A stretch of 33,059 nucleotides of DNA from an archaeon 13_2_20CM_2_53_6 (GCA_001915065.1 MNDT01000053.1:1-33059); one strand, 5' to 3'. Shown: positions 9,247-19,621, counted from the stretch's first letter. Numbers and translations are program-made. Notes: generated from the sequence alone by a model not told the origin.

Positions 9247-10752
9247 TTGTCAGAAGACCCAACCTCGACTACAAAATTGTTCATAAAATCATACATGACA
9301 CTAGTCGGTGCTTTCACTCTCCTGTTGCTCGCGGTAGCTCCCGTCTATGCCGCGCCGCCGTTGAGTCTGGGCTCCTCGGCCTCCTACAATCTGACGGGAA
9401 AGATCCAAGTCAGCCAGAGTTGCACTTCCGATCCGGCAATTTACACACCCCAGGCCTGCGCACCCCCCTCAACGGGTAATCCCACCCTGGCGAACGTCAC
9501 AATCATGGACGACGGTAGCTGCTCATCCAGCGGGGACCCAGCTTGTAGCTTCAGCCCAATGTTCGCCCCTGTATCGCAAGGAGGCATGGTAGTCTGGACG
9601 AATCTGGGGACACTTCAGCATGATGTAAAATCCAACGCTACAGCCAACATCGGTCTTCCCAACTTCTCAGGCAACATCACAAGCGGGGGCAGCCTCCGAG
9701 TAAGCTTCCTGCAACCGGGCGTCTACCAGTACTACGACCTAGCCTACAGTTGGATGAGAGGAACGATAGTCGTTACTCCCGCTGCCTCTGCTCCAGTGGT
9801 CCCGCCCTTGCCAAGTTCGTTCCAAGTAGACCTGGGCGGAAATCTTGGGTGGAATGTAGTGGGTTTGAGCACCAGTCAGGGCAACCTCAACGTCTCTCAC
9901 CAGATCAGCCTGTCCGTGTCGCCCCTCCCCGGAATCAGCTTCACTCCGGTCACAGAATCGGGTAGCTACGAACAGTCCATCAATCTGTCGACACGCGCAG
10001 AGTCACCAAGCACAGCGACTGGCATAGTCGAGTCTTTCTCGACCTCATTAGCCTCAGCACTGGCTGGAGCCACATTCGCGACTGGCGTCACTAGCCCGGT
10101 ATTTCAGAGTACGCTCTTAGCCTCCAATACCCCAGACTATACCACGTGGTGGGTCAACGCACCCTTGTCCCTCGGAAGCCCAGTCCAGATACTGCACGGT
10201 TGGAGTAGCGTCACGGGTAGTGAGAGCTTGAACCTCCCCGGGAGCATCGGGACGAGGTCGGCCTGGATCGTCACAAGCCAACTCTTTCAGTCTATCAACA
10301 TAAGCATACCCGACCCGAGCAATCCGCTCAGCTCTACCACTTCCACAGCGGCCGTGATCCTCAAGCTCCTCTGGAGCTATGACAAGAGCACGGGCCTGCT
10401 ACTCCGCAACGATAATGCGGCCAGTCTGACGACGCACAGCGTGGCCCAAACGACCATCGGCACGATTACAGGTCCAGTCCCAGTTACAGTAACTCGGGAC
10501 ATGGCTCTGACAATCGACATTGCTCTCCGTCTCTCAACGACCAGCCTTAGCCTGCCCAAGTCCCCATCACGGACATCAACTCTCATGGGTCTGCTGTCCG
10601 CCATGCCATGGGTGCCGCTTGGAATAGCGGGACTAGCCGCTGGCGTCGCTGCGGCTCTAATCGTCTGGTTCACTCGAAGAGCCAAGGGAGCGACGCTGCC
10701 CGGGTCCGCCCCAGCCACAGCCCCGATACCTTCTCCAACAACGCCTTCCTAG
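9247..10752 (+). CDS. Surface-anchored cupredoxin-like protein with degenerate copper site
   Basis: Signal peptide (FTLLLLAVAPVYAAPP), cupredoxin-like block WTNLGTLQHDVKSN...PGVYQYYDLAYSWMRGTIVV, Ser/Thr-rich stalk, C-terminal TM (LGIAGLAAGVAAALIVWFTRRAK). Confidence 0.75.
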   Translation: MSEDPTSTTKLFIKSYMTLVGAFTLLLLAVAPVYAAPPLSLGSSASYNLTGKIQVSQSCTSDPAIYTPQACAPPSTGNPTLANVTIMDDGSCSSSGDPACSFSPMFAPVSQGGMVVWTNLGTLQHDVKSNATANIGLPNFSGNITSGGSLRVSFLQPGVYQYYDLAYSWMRGTIVVTPAASAPVVPPLPSSFQVDLGGNLGWNVVGLSTSQGNLNVSHQISLSVSPLPGISFTPVTESGSYEQSINLSTRAESPSTATGIVESFSTSLASALAGATFATGVTSPVFQSTLLASNTPDYTTWWVNAPLSLGSPVQILHGWSSVTGSESLNLPGSIGTRSAWIVTSQLFQSINISIPDPSNPLSSTTSTAAVILKLLWSYDKSTGLLLRNDNAASLTTHSVAQTTIGTITGPVPVTVTRDMALTIDIALRLSTTSLSLPKSPSRTSTLMGLLSAMPWVPLGIAGLAAGVAAALIVWFTRRAKGATLPGSAPATAPIPSPTTPS

Positions 10753-10845
10753 AGACTTCTCATTTTTTCTCTTCTCTCCGCCCTACGACAGTCTCAAAGC
10801 TCATCGATATCACCTGAGGAAGGATTTCTCAAGATTGTTGCTTTC

Positions 10846-12489
10846 CTACTTTGCAAGTAAAACTACTCGATTTTCAAGATCCTCCTCGATTCTTTGCCTC
10901 TCTCGTTTCTTCGGTCTCCCATAGCCTCCGCCTCCCGCGGTCTTGATTTCGATGATGTCTCCTTCATCGAGGATGACAGTGGTTTTCACTGGTAGTCTAA
11001 TCGTCTCTGACCGGCCTCTCTTTTTCTTGTAGAGAGAAACTTCTGTTCTCGCTCCGGGTCCGCCTCCGGAGAGCCCTTGTGGCCGGTTTCGTCCTCTCTC
11101 TGCAAGAACTGTTACTGTAATCTCATTGGTTAGTGCTTGGTAGGATCTGATGATTCCCGTGCCTCCGCGGTGGCGTCCGGGTCCGGAACTGTCAGGTCGT
11201 AGCTCGTACTGTCTGACGAGTAGTGGGTAGGATCGTTCAATCTCCTCTATCGGCGTGTTCATCGTATTGGTCATGTTTGCTTGTATGCCGTCGATGCCGT
11301 CGCGGTCGCGTTGTGCTCCGAGGCCTACTCCTATTGTCTCGTAGAAGGCCCACCTCCTTCCCCTCCATCTTCCACCCATCATGACGTTGTTCATGGACCC
11401 GCCCGAATCCGCTGGGACCTTGTCCGGGACCGCCTGGCTGAATGTGCGATATAGGAGGTCAGCGTTCCGCTGGCTCGTCTCCACGTTGCCGCCCGCCACC
11501 GGATGGGGATAGGTTGGGTTGAGGATTGTTCCTTCGGGTGCGTGGACTTGGATCGGTGCGAAGGCTCCGTGGTTTGCGGGGACATCGTCTCCTGTCAACG
11601 TTCGGGTGACGTAGTATACGCCTGAGAGGGTTACTCCGAAGACCGCGTTGAGTGGATTAGATACCTGTTTGTCGGTGCCGGTATAGTCAACTTTCAGGCT
11701 CCCTTTGGAGAGCGTGATATTGACCGACAGTAGGATATTCTCTCCGTCCGGGTCTTCGAGATAGTCTTGGGCTTGGTATGTGCCGGTTGGCATCTTTGAG
11801 AGTCGCAGCCGGGCGAGCTGCTCTGTCTTCCTCAACGACTCCGTGCAGGCTTGCCTGAATGTTTCGAGTCCGTGTTTCTTTACAAGTTCGAGGACCCTAC
11901 GTTCTCCTGTAATGTTGGCCGCTGTTTGGGCTTTGAGGTCGCCCATCCGCTCTTTTGGAGTGCGAGATCTTGAGGATAGAACTCTAACTGCGCTTTTGAT
12001 AATCCAGTTTTTCCGGATCAGGTATCGAGGGTCTATGACGACGCCTTCGTCGAAGAGAGTCTTGGCGTCTACGGATATGCTTCCTGGGACTCTGCCTCCG
12101 ACGTCGGAGTGATGAGCCTTGTTGGCGGCGTAACCTACAAGTCTGTTGGAGTGGTAGACTGGCCTGATGACGGTTACGTCGTTCAGGTGTGTCCCGGCGA
12201 TGTATGGATTGTTGACCATTATCATTGACGAAGGTTCGAGATCGATATTTTCTCTTTCGCAGTAGTCGAGTGTCCTAGCGAGTCCCCATGGCAGGGAGCC
12301 TAGATGTACAGGTATGTGTTCCGCCTGGGCGAGTAGTCTTCCCTCCTCGTCGAAGATTGCGGCCGAGTGGTCCATTCTCTCGCGGATATTGGGGCTGTAG
12401 GAGGTGTTTCGGAGGGCTATGCCCATCTCTTCGCTCGAATAGACTAGCGAGTTTCTGACGATCTCCGTCGTCGTCGGGTCCAGAAGCAT
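10846..12489 (-). CDS. hyuB: Hydantoinase B / oxoprolinase (N-methylhydantoinase B family)
   Basis: Full-length family pattern: RNTSYSPNIRERMDHSAAIFD, NNPYIAGTHLNDVTV, AHHSDVGGRVPGS, GGNVETSQR, GGGGYGRP. Confidence 0.9.
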   Translation of the reverse strand: MLLDPTTTEIVRNSLVYSSEEMGIALRNTSYSPNIRERMDHSAAIFDEEGRLLAQAEHIPVHLGSLPWGLARTLDYCERENIDLEPSSMIMVNNPYIAGTHLNDVTVIRPVYHSNRLVGYAANKAHHSDVGGRVPGSISVDAKTLFDEGVVIDPRYLIRKNWIIKSAVRVLSSRSRTPKERMGDLKAQTAANITGERRVLELVKKHGLETFRQACTESLRKTEQLARLRLSKMPTGTYQAQDYLEDPDGENILLSVNITLSKGSLKVDYTGTDKQVSNPLNAVFGVTLSGVYYVTRTLTGDDVPANHGAFAPIQVHAPEGTILNPTYPHPVAGGNVETSQRNADLLYRTFSQAVPDKVPADSGGSMNNVMMGGRWRGRRWAFYETIGVGLGAQRDRDGIDGIQANMTNTMNTPIEEIERSYPLLVRQYELRPDSSGPGRHRGGTGIIRSYQALTNEITVTVLAERGRNRPQGLSGGGPGARTEVSLYKKKRGRSETIRLPVKTTVILDEGDIIEIKTAGGGGYGRPKKRERQRIEEDLENRVVLLAK

Positions 12490-12580
12490 TGTCCAAGCGA
12501 TCAGATGGTTCGTGTTGTTTGTTATTCAGTTTGCTAGGGCTCCGCTGGTTGTAGTCAAAGAAAGAATGGAGTTGTGAGAT

Positions 12581-12772
12581 CTAGGCGATCTGCTTTATCC
12601 TAGGCACTTCGAAAAAGGGCGCTATAGTCGCCTTCACAGCCACCTGCGCTTCTGGTGTAAGATCCTCGAAGCCCTTTCCACAGTGAGGACAATCTTCGAA
12701 TTCTCCACGATTGGCCTTCTTGACGAACCATTCTCCACAGTGCCAACACTTCACAACTGGAGTGACACACAT
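12581..12772 (-). CDS. Small zinc-ribbon protein (63 aa)
   Basis: CWHCGEWF...CPHCGKGFEDL; 5 nt after the upstream membrane-protein ORF. Confidence 0.7.
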   Translation of the reverse strand: MCVTPVVKCWHCGEWFVKKANRGEFEDCPHCGKGFEDLTPEAQVAVKATIAPFFEVPRIKQIA

Positions 12773-12777
12773 TTCTC

Positions 12778-13479
12778 CTACCTCACCTCCTTTCGGATCC
12801 TCTCTGCTATGTCGAGTCTGCCTCCGAGTGCCGATTTAAGGGCAACGATTCCCGTTGCGCCTCCGAACGTGGCTATTGTCCGTTCCAAGTACATTAGAGG
12901 CGTAATTCCTAGCCATACTGGTCCTGTGAGGCTTAGGAGGCTTATGCTGAGAATGTTGAGTGTGACCTGTTCGGTCATGGCCGTGTAGAATGTTAGTATT
13001 CCGATTCGTGGGTTTTCCTTCAGTCGAAAGGCCGCGGGGAGGGAGATGATCACGAGGAGGTATGGTATGAGCCAGAAGAGTGTTCCGCCTCTGGATAGGG
13101 CGATGTAGTATGTTGCGCCCGCTAGGACGTAGGCCCATGGTAAGATGGGTCCAAGGCCATAGTGGAAAGCAACGCTTCCGGCTCCTGCGGCGATCATGGG
13201 AACCAGGAGTCCTGGTAGCCCGAAGGCTTGGTAGAAACTGGGCTGGCCGAGTGCCATTCCCAGGCTGCCTACGAATGCGGTGGCGAGTGCCGGTATTGGT
13301 CTCAGTACTGCGGCTATTACTGGGAGCATGACGATTTCGAGGGTGATGAAGGCGGGCCCGCCGATGAATGGCGTCAACGGAATGAAGGTAGTGATGACGT
13401 AGGTAGCTGCCAGGCCAGCGGCGAGTGTTAGTTCGGCGGTTCTAGGAATCCATTGTCTTGTGATTGCTTGCGTATGCAT
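12778..13479 (-). CDS. Polytopic membrane protein, possibly ECF-transporter S-component-like
   Basis: Start chosen at MHTQAITRQW; ~6 hydrophobic segments with LEIVMLPVIAAVLRPIPALATAFVGSLGMALG. Confidence 0.55.
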   Translation of the reverse strand: MHTQAITRQWIPRTAELTLAAGLAATYVITTFIPLTPFIGGPAFITLEIVMLPVIAAVLRPIPALATAFVGSLGMALGQPSFYQAFGLPGLLVPMIAAGAGSVAFHYGLGPILPWAYVLAGATYYIALSRGGTLFWLIPYLLVIISLPAAFRLKENPRIGILTFYTAMTEQVTLNILSISLLSLTGPVWLGITPLMYLERTIATFGGATGIVALKSALGGRLDIAERIRKEVR

Positions 13480-13658
13480 TCTGCCTCCCGACTCCGGGGT
13501 TTTCTTATGGCGCAACGGGTGGGAGGCCCCACTCACGCGCCCTGATGTCCAAGGCGGAGAGAGGGGTTTTGTTTTAAGACTTACCTGTAGATGTCTACTG
13601 TAGAAACGGTGAGCAGCTAGTGGCTAGGATTATGCAAGCGAGACAATGAGATCTTTGG

Positions 13659-13973
13659 TTGCCGAGAAGCTTGAACGGCAATAAGGATGTGTGGGCAATG
13701 GTCATAGCACCCGGAGGCGAGGCTGGTTATGTGAAGAGGTCTCGCATACATTTTGAGAGAGGCATCTGTTTTGTTGTGGACCCTGGCAGGAACATGTTCG
13801 AGGTGGTTCCGAAGAAAATAGAACGCGTAGACGCAGTAACCCTAGTTGCCTCTACCGGCTTTTGGCATTATGGGGATGTTAGAATGATTTTCGACTCCTC
13901 AGCAGACGCGGATATAATCGAACAAAAGCTGAAATCAGAACTTTCCAAGAGTAAAGGGAAGAACCTAGGCTAG
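13659..13973 (+). CDS. Hypothetical protein (104 aa)
   Basis: TTG-start ORF between two minus-strand genes; regular, amphipathic, coding-like protein; stop shares CTAG with the convergent gene. Confidence 0.5.
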   Translation: MPRSLNGNKDVWAMVIAPGGEAGYVKRSRIHFERGICFVVDPGRNMFEVVPKKIERVDAVTLVASTGFWHYGDVRMIFDSSADADIIEQKLKSELSKSKGKNLG

Positions 13974-14413
13974 CCCGAAACCGGTGGCACCTCGCCCTGC
14001 GTTGCACCCGGTTTCAGCCAGTCCGCTACTTTACTCGCGTCTTCAGTCGACGCAAAGAACAGAATCATTTTCTTGGAGGCTAGCCTCTCGCCCCAACGCT
14101 CCACATAGAGACTGGTCGGACTGGTAAATTCGACTTTTGAAGCAACCATTATGCCGGAGTCTGCAATACCGGTGATCAGCAGTCTCTCTCCGTCACGCTT
14201 GATCCCGATCGGGATCCATCTACTGCGCAGATAGAATCCGGAGATTGTGGCGGCGGCCAGAGCAAACGCGACAAAAAAGAAAACCCCGAATAGGCTGTTA
14301 GGCAGGTCGGCCCAAGCTCCGGCACCTAAAACTAGAAAGACAAGGCTGGCGACAACCCAGCGCCATAAGGTCATAATGGGCCTCGCTTTCGCGTAGACCT
14401 CATAGCCTGGCAT
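13970..14413 (-). CDS. Membrane protein with two N-terminal TM helices and a PH-like C-terminal domain
   Basis: ORF open to 14572, but the internal Met (MPGYEVYAKARPIMTLWRW) avoids a ~100 nt overlap with the helicase; hydrophobic LWRWVVASLVFLVLGAGAW. Confidence 0.6.
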   Translation of the reverse strand: MPGYEVYAKARPIMTLWRWVVASLVFLVLGAGAWADLPNSLFGVFFFVAFALAAATISGFYLRSRWIPIGIKRDGERLLITGIADSGIMVASKVEFTSPTSLYVERWGERLASKKMILFFASTEDASKVADWLKPGATQGEVPPVSG

Positions 14414-14474
14414 GGCATCCCGCTGATCCTTCTTCGCTTTCTTGTTCAAACGGGATACTCGTCCGTCTGACTTC

Positions 14475-15749
14475 TCAGCGTCGTCGGTGGCGTCTGAACC
14501 TGCCAGCGTCCCTGGACCTCTTCTGTCTTCCACGATGGTCTCTCTTCCTTCTGCCTCCCCCGCGACCGCCAAACCTTGCAGGTCGCGAAGGTAGTAGGAA
14601 GCGTGTTCGAGCGGTTCCTTCCAGCGCGAACCTCCCGTCCTGTTCGATGGTAGTCCCCGTCATGTTCTTGATGTTGTTGAAAATATCGTGGTCTTCACGG
14701 CTGACAAGCGAGATTGACGTTCCTTTCTTCCCTGCTCGTGCCGTCCGTCCCACTCGGTGAAAGTACATGAGTGGATCGTCTGGCATGTCATAGTTGACCA
14801 CATGGCTGACCCAAGGTATATCGAGACCTCTGGCGGCAACGTCCGTTGCGACGAGTACGTCGATCCGTCCCTGGCGGAAGGCCTGTGACACAGCGTTTCT
14901 CTGGCTTTGAGACATGTCGCCATGCAGGGCTTCAGCATTGACATTGTTTCTTGCAAGTGCTTCGGCGAGATGAGCTGCTCTGATCTTTGTTGAACAGAAG
15001 ACTAGTGCTCCCTCCATTCTCTCTGTCTTGAGTATGGCGATTAGAACGGGAAACTTTGCGTCTTCTTCTGCCGTGACGTAGGATTGGCGAAGTGATTCCA
15101 CGGCGATCTCCTCGCTGTCGACGAATACTCGCAGAGGGTTGGACAGATACCGTTGGGAGAGTTTGACCACCTCGTTGGGCATTGTGGCTGAGAACAGTGC
15201 CGTCTGGTGGCCTCGGGGTACATTCTCGAGGATCGACTTGACATCGTCTATGAAGCCCATGTCCAGCATCCGGTCAGCCTCGTCGATAACGACGAACTTG
15301 GCACCGTGTAGATCGACGGTTCTACGCTTCAGGTGGTCGAGTAATCTGCCTGGCGTGGCTACGACTATTTTCGCATAACCGCGACGTAACTGCTCGATCT
15401 GCATTCTCATGCTTGAGCCACCATAGATTGGCATCGTCCGTGATGGAAGATGCTTGGCAAGACGTTCGAACTCGCCCGCGACCTGCACAGCAAGCTCTCT
15501 GGTTGGAACTAGTACCAGTCCTTGGATTTCGCGTGAGTGTGGCTCGACCCTCTGCAGCATCGGCAACGCATAGGCCAGTGTCTTGCCGGACCCGGTCTGG
15601 GCTTGTCCGATCAGGTCTCTGCCCTTCAAGAGTGGTGCTATTGCTTCTGTTTGTATCGGGAATGCTTCGTGGAAGCCCATCTCCCGGACGGCCTGGAGGA
15701 GACGCGGATTCAAGCCGAATGATTCGAAGCCTTGAGCCAATTTGTTCAC
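14475..15749 (-). CDS. DEAD-box RNA helicase with Gly/Arg-rich tail
   Basis: AQTGSGKT, PTRELAVQV, DEADRMLDMGF, SATMP, ATDVAARGLDIPWVSHVVNYDMP, HRVGRTARAG. Confidence 0.95.
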   Translation of the reverse strand: MNKLAQGFESFGLNPRLLQAVREMGFHEAFPIQTEAIAPLLKGRDLIGQAQTGSGKTLAYALPMLQRVEPHSREIQGLVLVPTRELAVQVAGEFERLAKHLPSRTMPIYGGSSMRMQIEQLRRGYAKIVVATPGRLLDHLKRRTVDLHGAKFVVIDEADRMLDMGFIDDVKSILENVPRGHQTALFSATMPNEVVKLSQRYLSNPLRVFVDSEEIAVESLRQSYVTAEEDAKFPVLIAILKTERMEGALVFCSTKIRAAHLAEALARNNVNAEALHGDMSQSQRNAVSQAFRQGRIDVLVATDVAARGLDIPWVSHVVNYDMPDDPLMYFHRVGRTARAGKKGTSISLVSREDHDIFNNIKNMTGTTIEQDGRFALEGTARTRFLLPSRPARFGGRGGGRRKRDHRGRQKRSRDAGRFRRHRRR

Positions 15750-15926
15750 TCCAAAGGATTGCCGACTAAGATGTCTAGTTTGTGATCGTGAATCTGTATC
15801 GGATCCGTTGCGTGCTGGGCATTATCGGGGTAAAAGTTTCCGCGCTCTTCATAAATGTCTTGGCCGTTGATGGGAAACTGAGCGTTCCGTTAGAGGAGTA
15901 ATGCGGCCGGATTAGGATGAGCCATC

Positions 15927-17183
15927 TCAAAGAGCGATCAAGCCAAACCAGGCCATTGCTACAGCTACATATCCGGCCGCGATCAGAAACGTAGTCGGAT
16001 GATTGATTACCCTGCCACGACACTTTGCATGGAACGAAAAAACCGCCATATAGCCCACAGCAGTGAAGAATATCGCGTCGAACGCGAAGGCATACCAGTT
16101 GAGTTCTTGCGAGACGTTCCCGCAACTAAGGATTTCTCGCCAAGTGAATGGAAACCCGTATCCCCAGAATCGAATACAGGTAAGTCCTAGCCAACCTTGC
16201 CATACCAAGATGAGACCTGTGGCAAGTGTGACTATGACTCCGATGGATACGAGGCTTGAAACAAGGACGACGTTCTCGACTATCCGGGTGAACTTGGGGT
16301 TGTTGTTGACTCTCGGAAAGACGATCCCGGTTCCTAGTGAGGATAATGCGACTGCAGCTGAGAGGATTGTAATGGATGACCAAACACTCGGAAAGCATGT
16401 AGGGCAGGCGGGCAGTGGCGGGTCCACAGTGAGTGTCAAGGCTTCCGTATGAGTTATCGAGCCATTGGTGGCTGTTAGAATGCCAGTGTAACGGCCAAGC
16501 GTCGCGTTGGCAGGTACTCGGAACGTGATAGTCGGCTCGACCATTCCAGCCTCGGGAACAATGAGCGTGGATGGCTTGATGGAGACTTTCACATTGAGGT
16601 TGAGGGTTGCGGTCAGGTTTACCTTGCCGGAGAAATGGTTGATGCTCGTCACCCAGCCCCAGGAAGTGTAGTTTTTCACCCGCTGCTACACGGCCCATAT
16701 TCCCATTGCCGAGGGAGAAGCAACAATCGATGCTAAAATCAGCGGGAAGAGGCTGGGCCTCGAAAATTACAGGCACCGAATGAGAGAGCGGGCCGCTTAC
16801 TCCCGTTATGGTTATGGTGAAATTACCGCTAACATACGAGGTTGCGAAGAGGGGTGTAGACGCTGATCCACCCGCCGGCAAGTCTAGGATAACACTCTGG
16901 CTCGAGACGCCACTGGTCAGTGAGACACTAGGACCAGAAGGATAGACAGAGGCTGAAACGTTCACACTGCCCGAGAAACCTCCTAGACTGGTGAGAGTAA
17001 TGGTAGAACTCAACGATGGGCCTGCCACTGAGGACGGATTGGCGGATATACCAAAGTCAGGAACGCCTTCACGGGAACTAGAAACGCCACTAAGACTAGT
17101 ACCCCAACCAGCGGCAGAAAGCGTCCTAGGAACCTCGTCGTCCTCAAAGGCTCATTCAGACTAGCCTTTCTATTCTGACCCAC
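15927..17183 (-). pseudogene. Surface protein with signal peptide, Ig-like repeats and C-terminal TM helices, interrupted by two compensating frameshifts (or sequence errors)
   Basis: Signal frame from GTG 17183: MGQNRKASLNEPLRTTRFLGRFLPLVGVLVLVAFLVPVKA; Ig-like part in a second frame (PDFGISANPSSVAGPSLSSTITLTSLGGFSGSVNV...ADFSIDCC); remainder (NYTSWGWVTSINHFSGKVNLTATLN...) back in the first frame. Confidence 0.65.
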
Positions 17184-17241
17184 TTGAGTCTGCTGAAACT
17201 CGATTGATCGTTGCGCTGGATATTGAGTGTGTTCTCTGTCT

Positions 17242-17721
17242 CTAGAGGTTTGCCCCGCATTCGGAGCAGACGGCGCTCGACGCGAGGTTTTTGCGCCCGC
17301 AGTATTGGCAGTAAACGTCTTGGCTGATAGTTTCTAGGGCTTTGACGGATGGTTCTGGTATCCAGCCGAGGCTCATCAGGTGGTTGCCCGAGTTCGGGTC
17401 TAGGACCTCGACATGGAAATTCTCGACTGGTTGCGATGACCTGCCCCTCTCGTCACGCCGGGGCGCTTTCGTTACGCGAAGGAAGGACGAGAGACTCTTG
17501 CCTCGGAAGATTTCTCTTGAGATCTGCGCGACGATGCTTCCTTTCTTTACTCTGACGAGTCTGAAGCTTGTTAGATAAAATCGGATACCGCCCTGTATGA
17601 TCCCCTGATAGGTAAGTGGGATTCCGATGATCATGAATAGGAGTCCGAAAGCAGCCATGATTAGCGCTGTGGCGAATACTCCTACGGCTAGGAAGAATCC
17701 TCCGAAGAGGACGAGGACCAT
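17242..17721 (-). CDS. Membrane protein with C-terminal zinc ribbon (PH-like region)
   Basis: Two TM helices, LTSFRLVRVKKGSIVAQISREIFRGKSLSSF, C-terminal CQYCGRKNLASSAVCSECGANL. The frame is open further upstream (EEIVWVGQTQYGSRGWGGG), so the start is uncertain. Confidence 0.7.
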   Translation of the reverse strand: MVLVLFGGFFLAVGVFATALIMAAFGLLFMIIGIPLTYQGIIQGGIRFYLTSFRLVRVKKGSIVAQISREIFRGKSLSSFLRVTKAPRRDERGRSSQPVENFHVEVLDPNSGNHLMSLGWIPEPSVKALETISQDVYCQYCGRKNLASSAVCSECGANL

Positions 17722-17962
17722 TCCGCCTCCCCATCCTCGGGAGCCGTACTGTGTCTGTCCAACCCAGACTATCTCTTCATGCGCCTGCAGCCACTGCGGT
17801 GGCGCTGACGCAATATTTGACTGGAAGTCTCATCACCTTAGCTGATGCGGACATGATCGATGCGAGGGTCCGCTCTAGCTTAATGATGCGTCAGGAGCTG
17901 ACAGATATTCATTCAGTAACGTCTGCGAATCAGGCTTGAGCACGTTCGAGTAGACTCTCAGA

Positions 17963-19324
17963 ATGTCCGACCCCTGTTGTCCAAAAACGCCAAAGCCTTT
18001 TGGGATTGACTTAGAAACCGGACAGCGCACACTTCGTCCCATGAACGCTCAGGTCGGTCTTGTAGCTTCACAAGACTGGAGAAAGTGGGTGGCGATAGTG
18101 GCTGTTGGTCTCTCGCTGTTTCTCTCCGCTCTCGACGCAACAATCGTAGCGCTTGCGCTACCGCCAATTGCAAGCCGTTTCCAACTCTCGGACAGCATTG
18201 CTGCCGCTATAACACTCTCATATGCGATACCCTTGACCCTGCTAGTTCTTCCGTCAGGAGCGTTGGTTAGCCGATTCCGCGCTCTTCCAACGTTCCTCGT
18301 CTCGATCCTCGGATTTGTGCTCGGGAGTGTTGCATGTGGTTTGGCACCAAACTTCCTCGTCTTACTAACCGGTCGAATAGTCCAGGGCGGATTCGCCGCA
18401 TTGATCGCGACGCAAGGAGTCGCCCTCGCTGCCGCAGTGGTCCTGCCAAAGGAGAGGGGTCGAGCCATGGGAATCGTCGGCACTATTGCTCCTCTCGGAG
18501 GAGTAGCAGGTCCAGGGATCGGCGGCCTGCTCCTAGCTAACTTTGGATGGTCCTCGATCTTCTTCGTAAACGTACCAGTAGGGCTGCTGGCATCATTGCT
18601 TGGCTTTCTTAGCCTACGAGGCGTGAGCCTGGGACATCAGGGACCAGCTAACAACGTCTACCATCAAATGGCTGGGCTATTGCGCAGACCACAGTTCCTG
18701 GTGGCGCTTATCGCGTTTTTCTCGAGCGTATCCGCTAGTGTCGCACTCTACTATCTCTTGCCGTTTGACCTAAGTGAGATACAACACATCGACCCCGCTC
18801 TTTCGGGTCTGGTCCTGCTCTTCGTCCCTCTTGGCATGATGACAATGGGGATAACTGGTGGATATCTTTCAGACCGTTATCACGCTAGGCCGTTCATGCT
18901 TGCTGGGTCTGGACTGCTACTCATTGGCAGCCTCGCTCTTTCACTCGTCGTCTCCTCGACAACCTCTTGGATGGATCTCGCCTGGCGTCTCTTGCTTGTT
19001 GGGATGGGGATCGGTCTCTTCTCAAGTCCTACAATGACTTTGATAATGGGCGTGGGACGGGATATGATGGCAGCCGCAAGCACTGTATCGAATCTTGTAG
19101 CGCGTCTGGGCACCGTCTTTGGTCCCATCGTGATGGGAATTACATGGACGATTGTTACGAGTCTCTCCACTCAAATGGTGGCTGGAATTATAATCGTGGA
19201 CATTCTAGCTTCGGCGACTCTGATCTTCGCTTATCTCTCGGCAAGCTGGCTAGACCGGAATCCAGATCGACCACAGGTCCAAACCGGGACGCCAATGGCA
19301 ATCAAGACTCCAGACCATCACTGA
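17963..19324 (+). CDS. MFS transporter, DHA2/EmrB-like
   Basis: SALDATIVALALPPIASRFQLS, LVLLTGRIVQGGFAALI, GGVAGPGIGGLLLANFGWSSIFFVNVPVGLLA. Confidence 0.9.
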   Translation: MSDPCCPKTPKPFGIDLETGQRTLRPMNAQVGLVASQDWRKWVAIVAVGLSLFLSALDATIVALALPPIASRFQLSDSIAAAITLSYAIPLTLLVLPSGALVSRFRALPTFLVSILGFVLGSVACGLAPNFLVLLTGRIVQGGFAALIATQGVALAAAVVLPKERGRAMGIVGTIAPLGGVAGPGIGGLLLANFGWSSIFFVNVPVGLLASLLGFLSLRGVSLGHQGPANNVYHQMAGLLRRPQFLVALIAFFSSVSASVALYYLLPFDLSEIQHIDPALSGLVLLFVPLGMMTMGITGGYLSDRYHARPFMLAGSGLLLIGSLALSLVVSSTTSWMDLAWRLLLVGMGIGLFSSPTMTLIMGVGRDMMAAASTVSNLVARLGTVFGPIVMGITWTIVTSLSTQMVAGIIIVDILASATLIFAYLSASWLDRNPDRPQVQTGTPMAIKTPDHH

Positions 19325-19617
19325 CTCTTCGACCGGGTCGTCAGATCAAGATTCTCGTACCCGTCGACAGTCCAAGACCAGTGCTTTCCAATCACTGTGG
19401 TCGAGTCGTATTCTTCAACGATGCACGGGCCTTTACCGTACACTCCTGCCCACAATGTCTCCCGGCTGTAGACTGGAACCTTCTGCCAGGCACCTAGCAG
19501 CGACATTCTTCTCGACGAGATAGCAGCCGGTGGTCTGGATGGTCGGAGACCCTTCTTGGCAAGTCTGGCTTTCGGAGTGGGGATAACGGCTCGTAGTCTT
19601 GCGTTTACCGCTTCCAC
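19318..19617 (-). pseudogene. C-terminal fragment of hydantoinase A (hyuA 3' part)
   Basis: VEAVNARLRAVIPTPK...VPVYSRETLWAGVYGKGPCIVEEYDSTTVIGKHWSWTVDGYENLDL matches the HyuA C-terminus; +1 frame relative to the upstream fragment. Confidence 0.75.
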
Positions 19618-19621
19618 AGTG

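Noticed and set aside
16126-16660. C-terminal part of the 300-aa ORF 16126-17028 (EKLHFLGLGDEHQPF...)
   Set aside because: After the frameshift this frame is out-of-frame translation; the true coding continues in the 15927-16679 frame.
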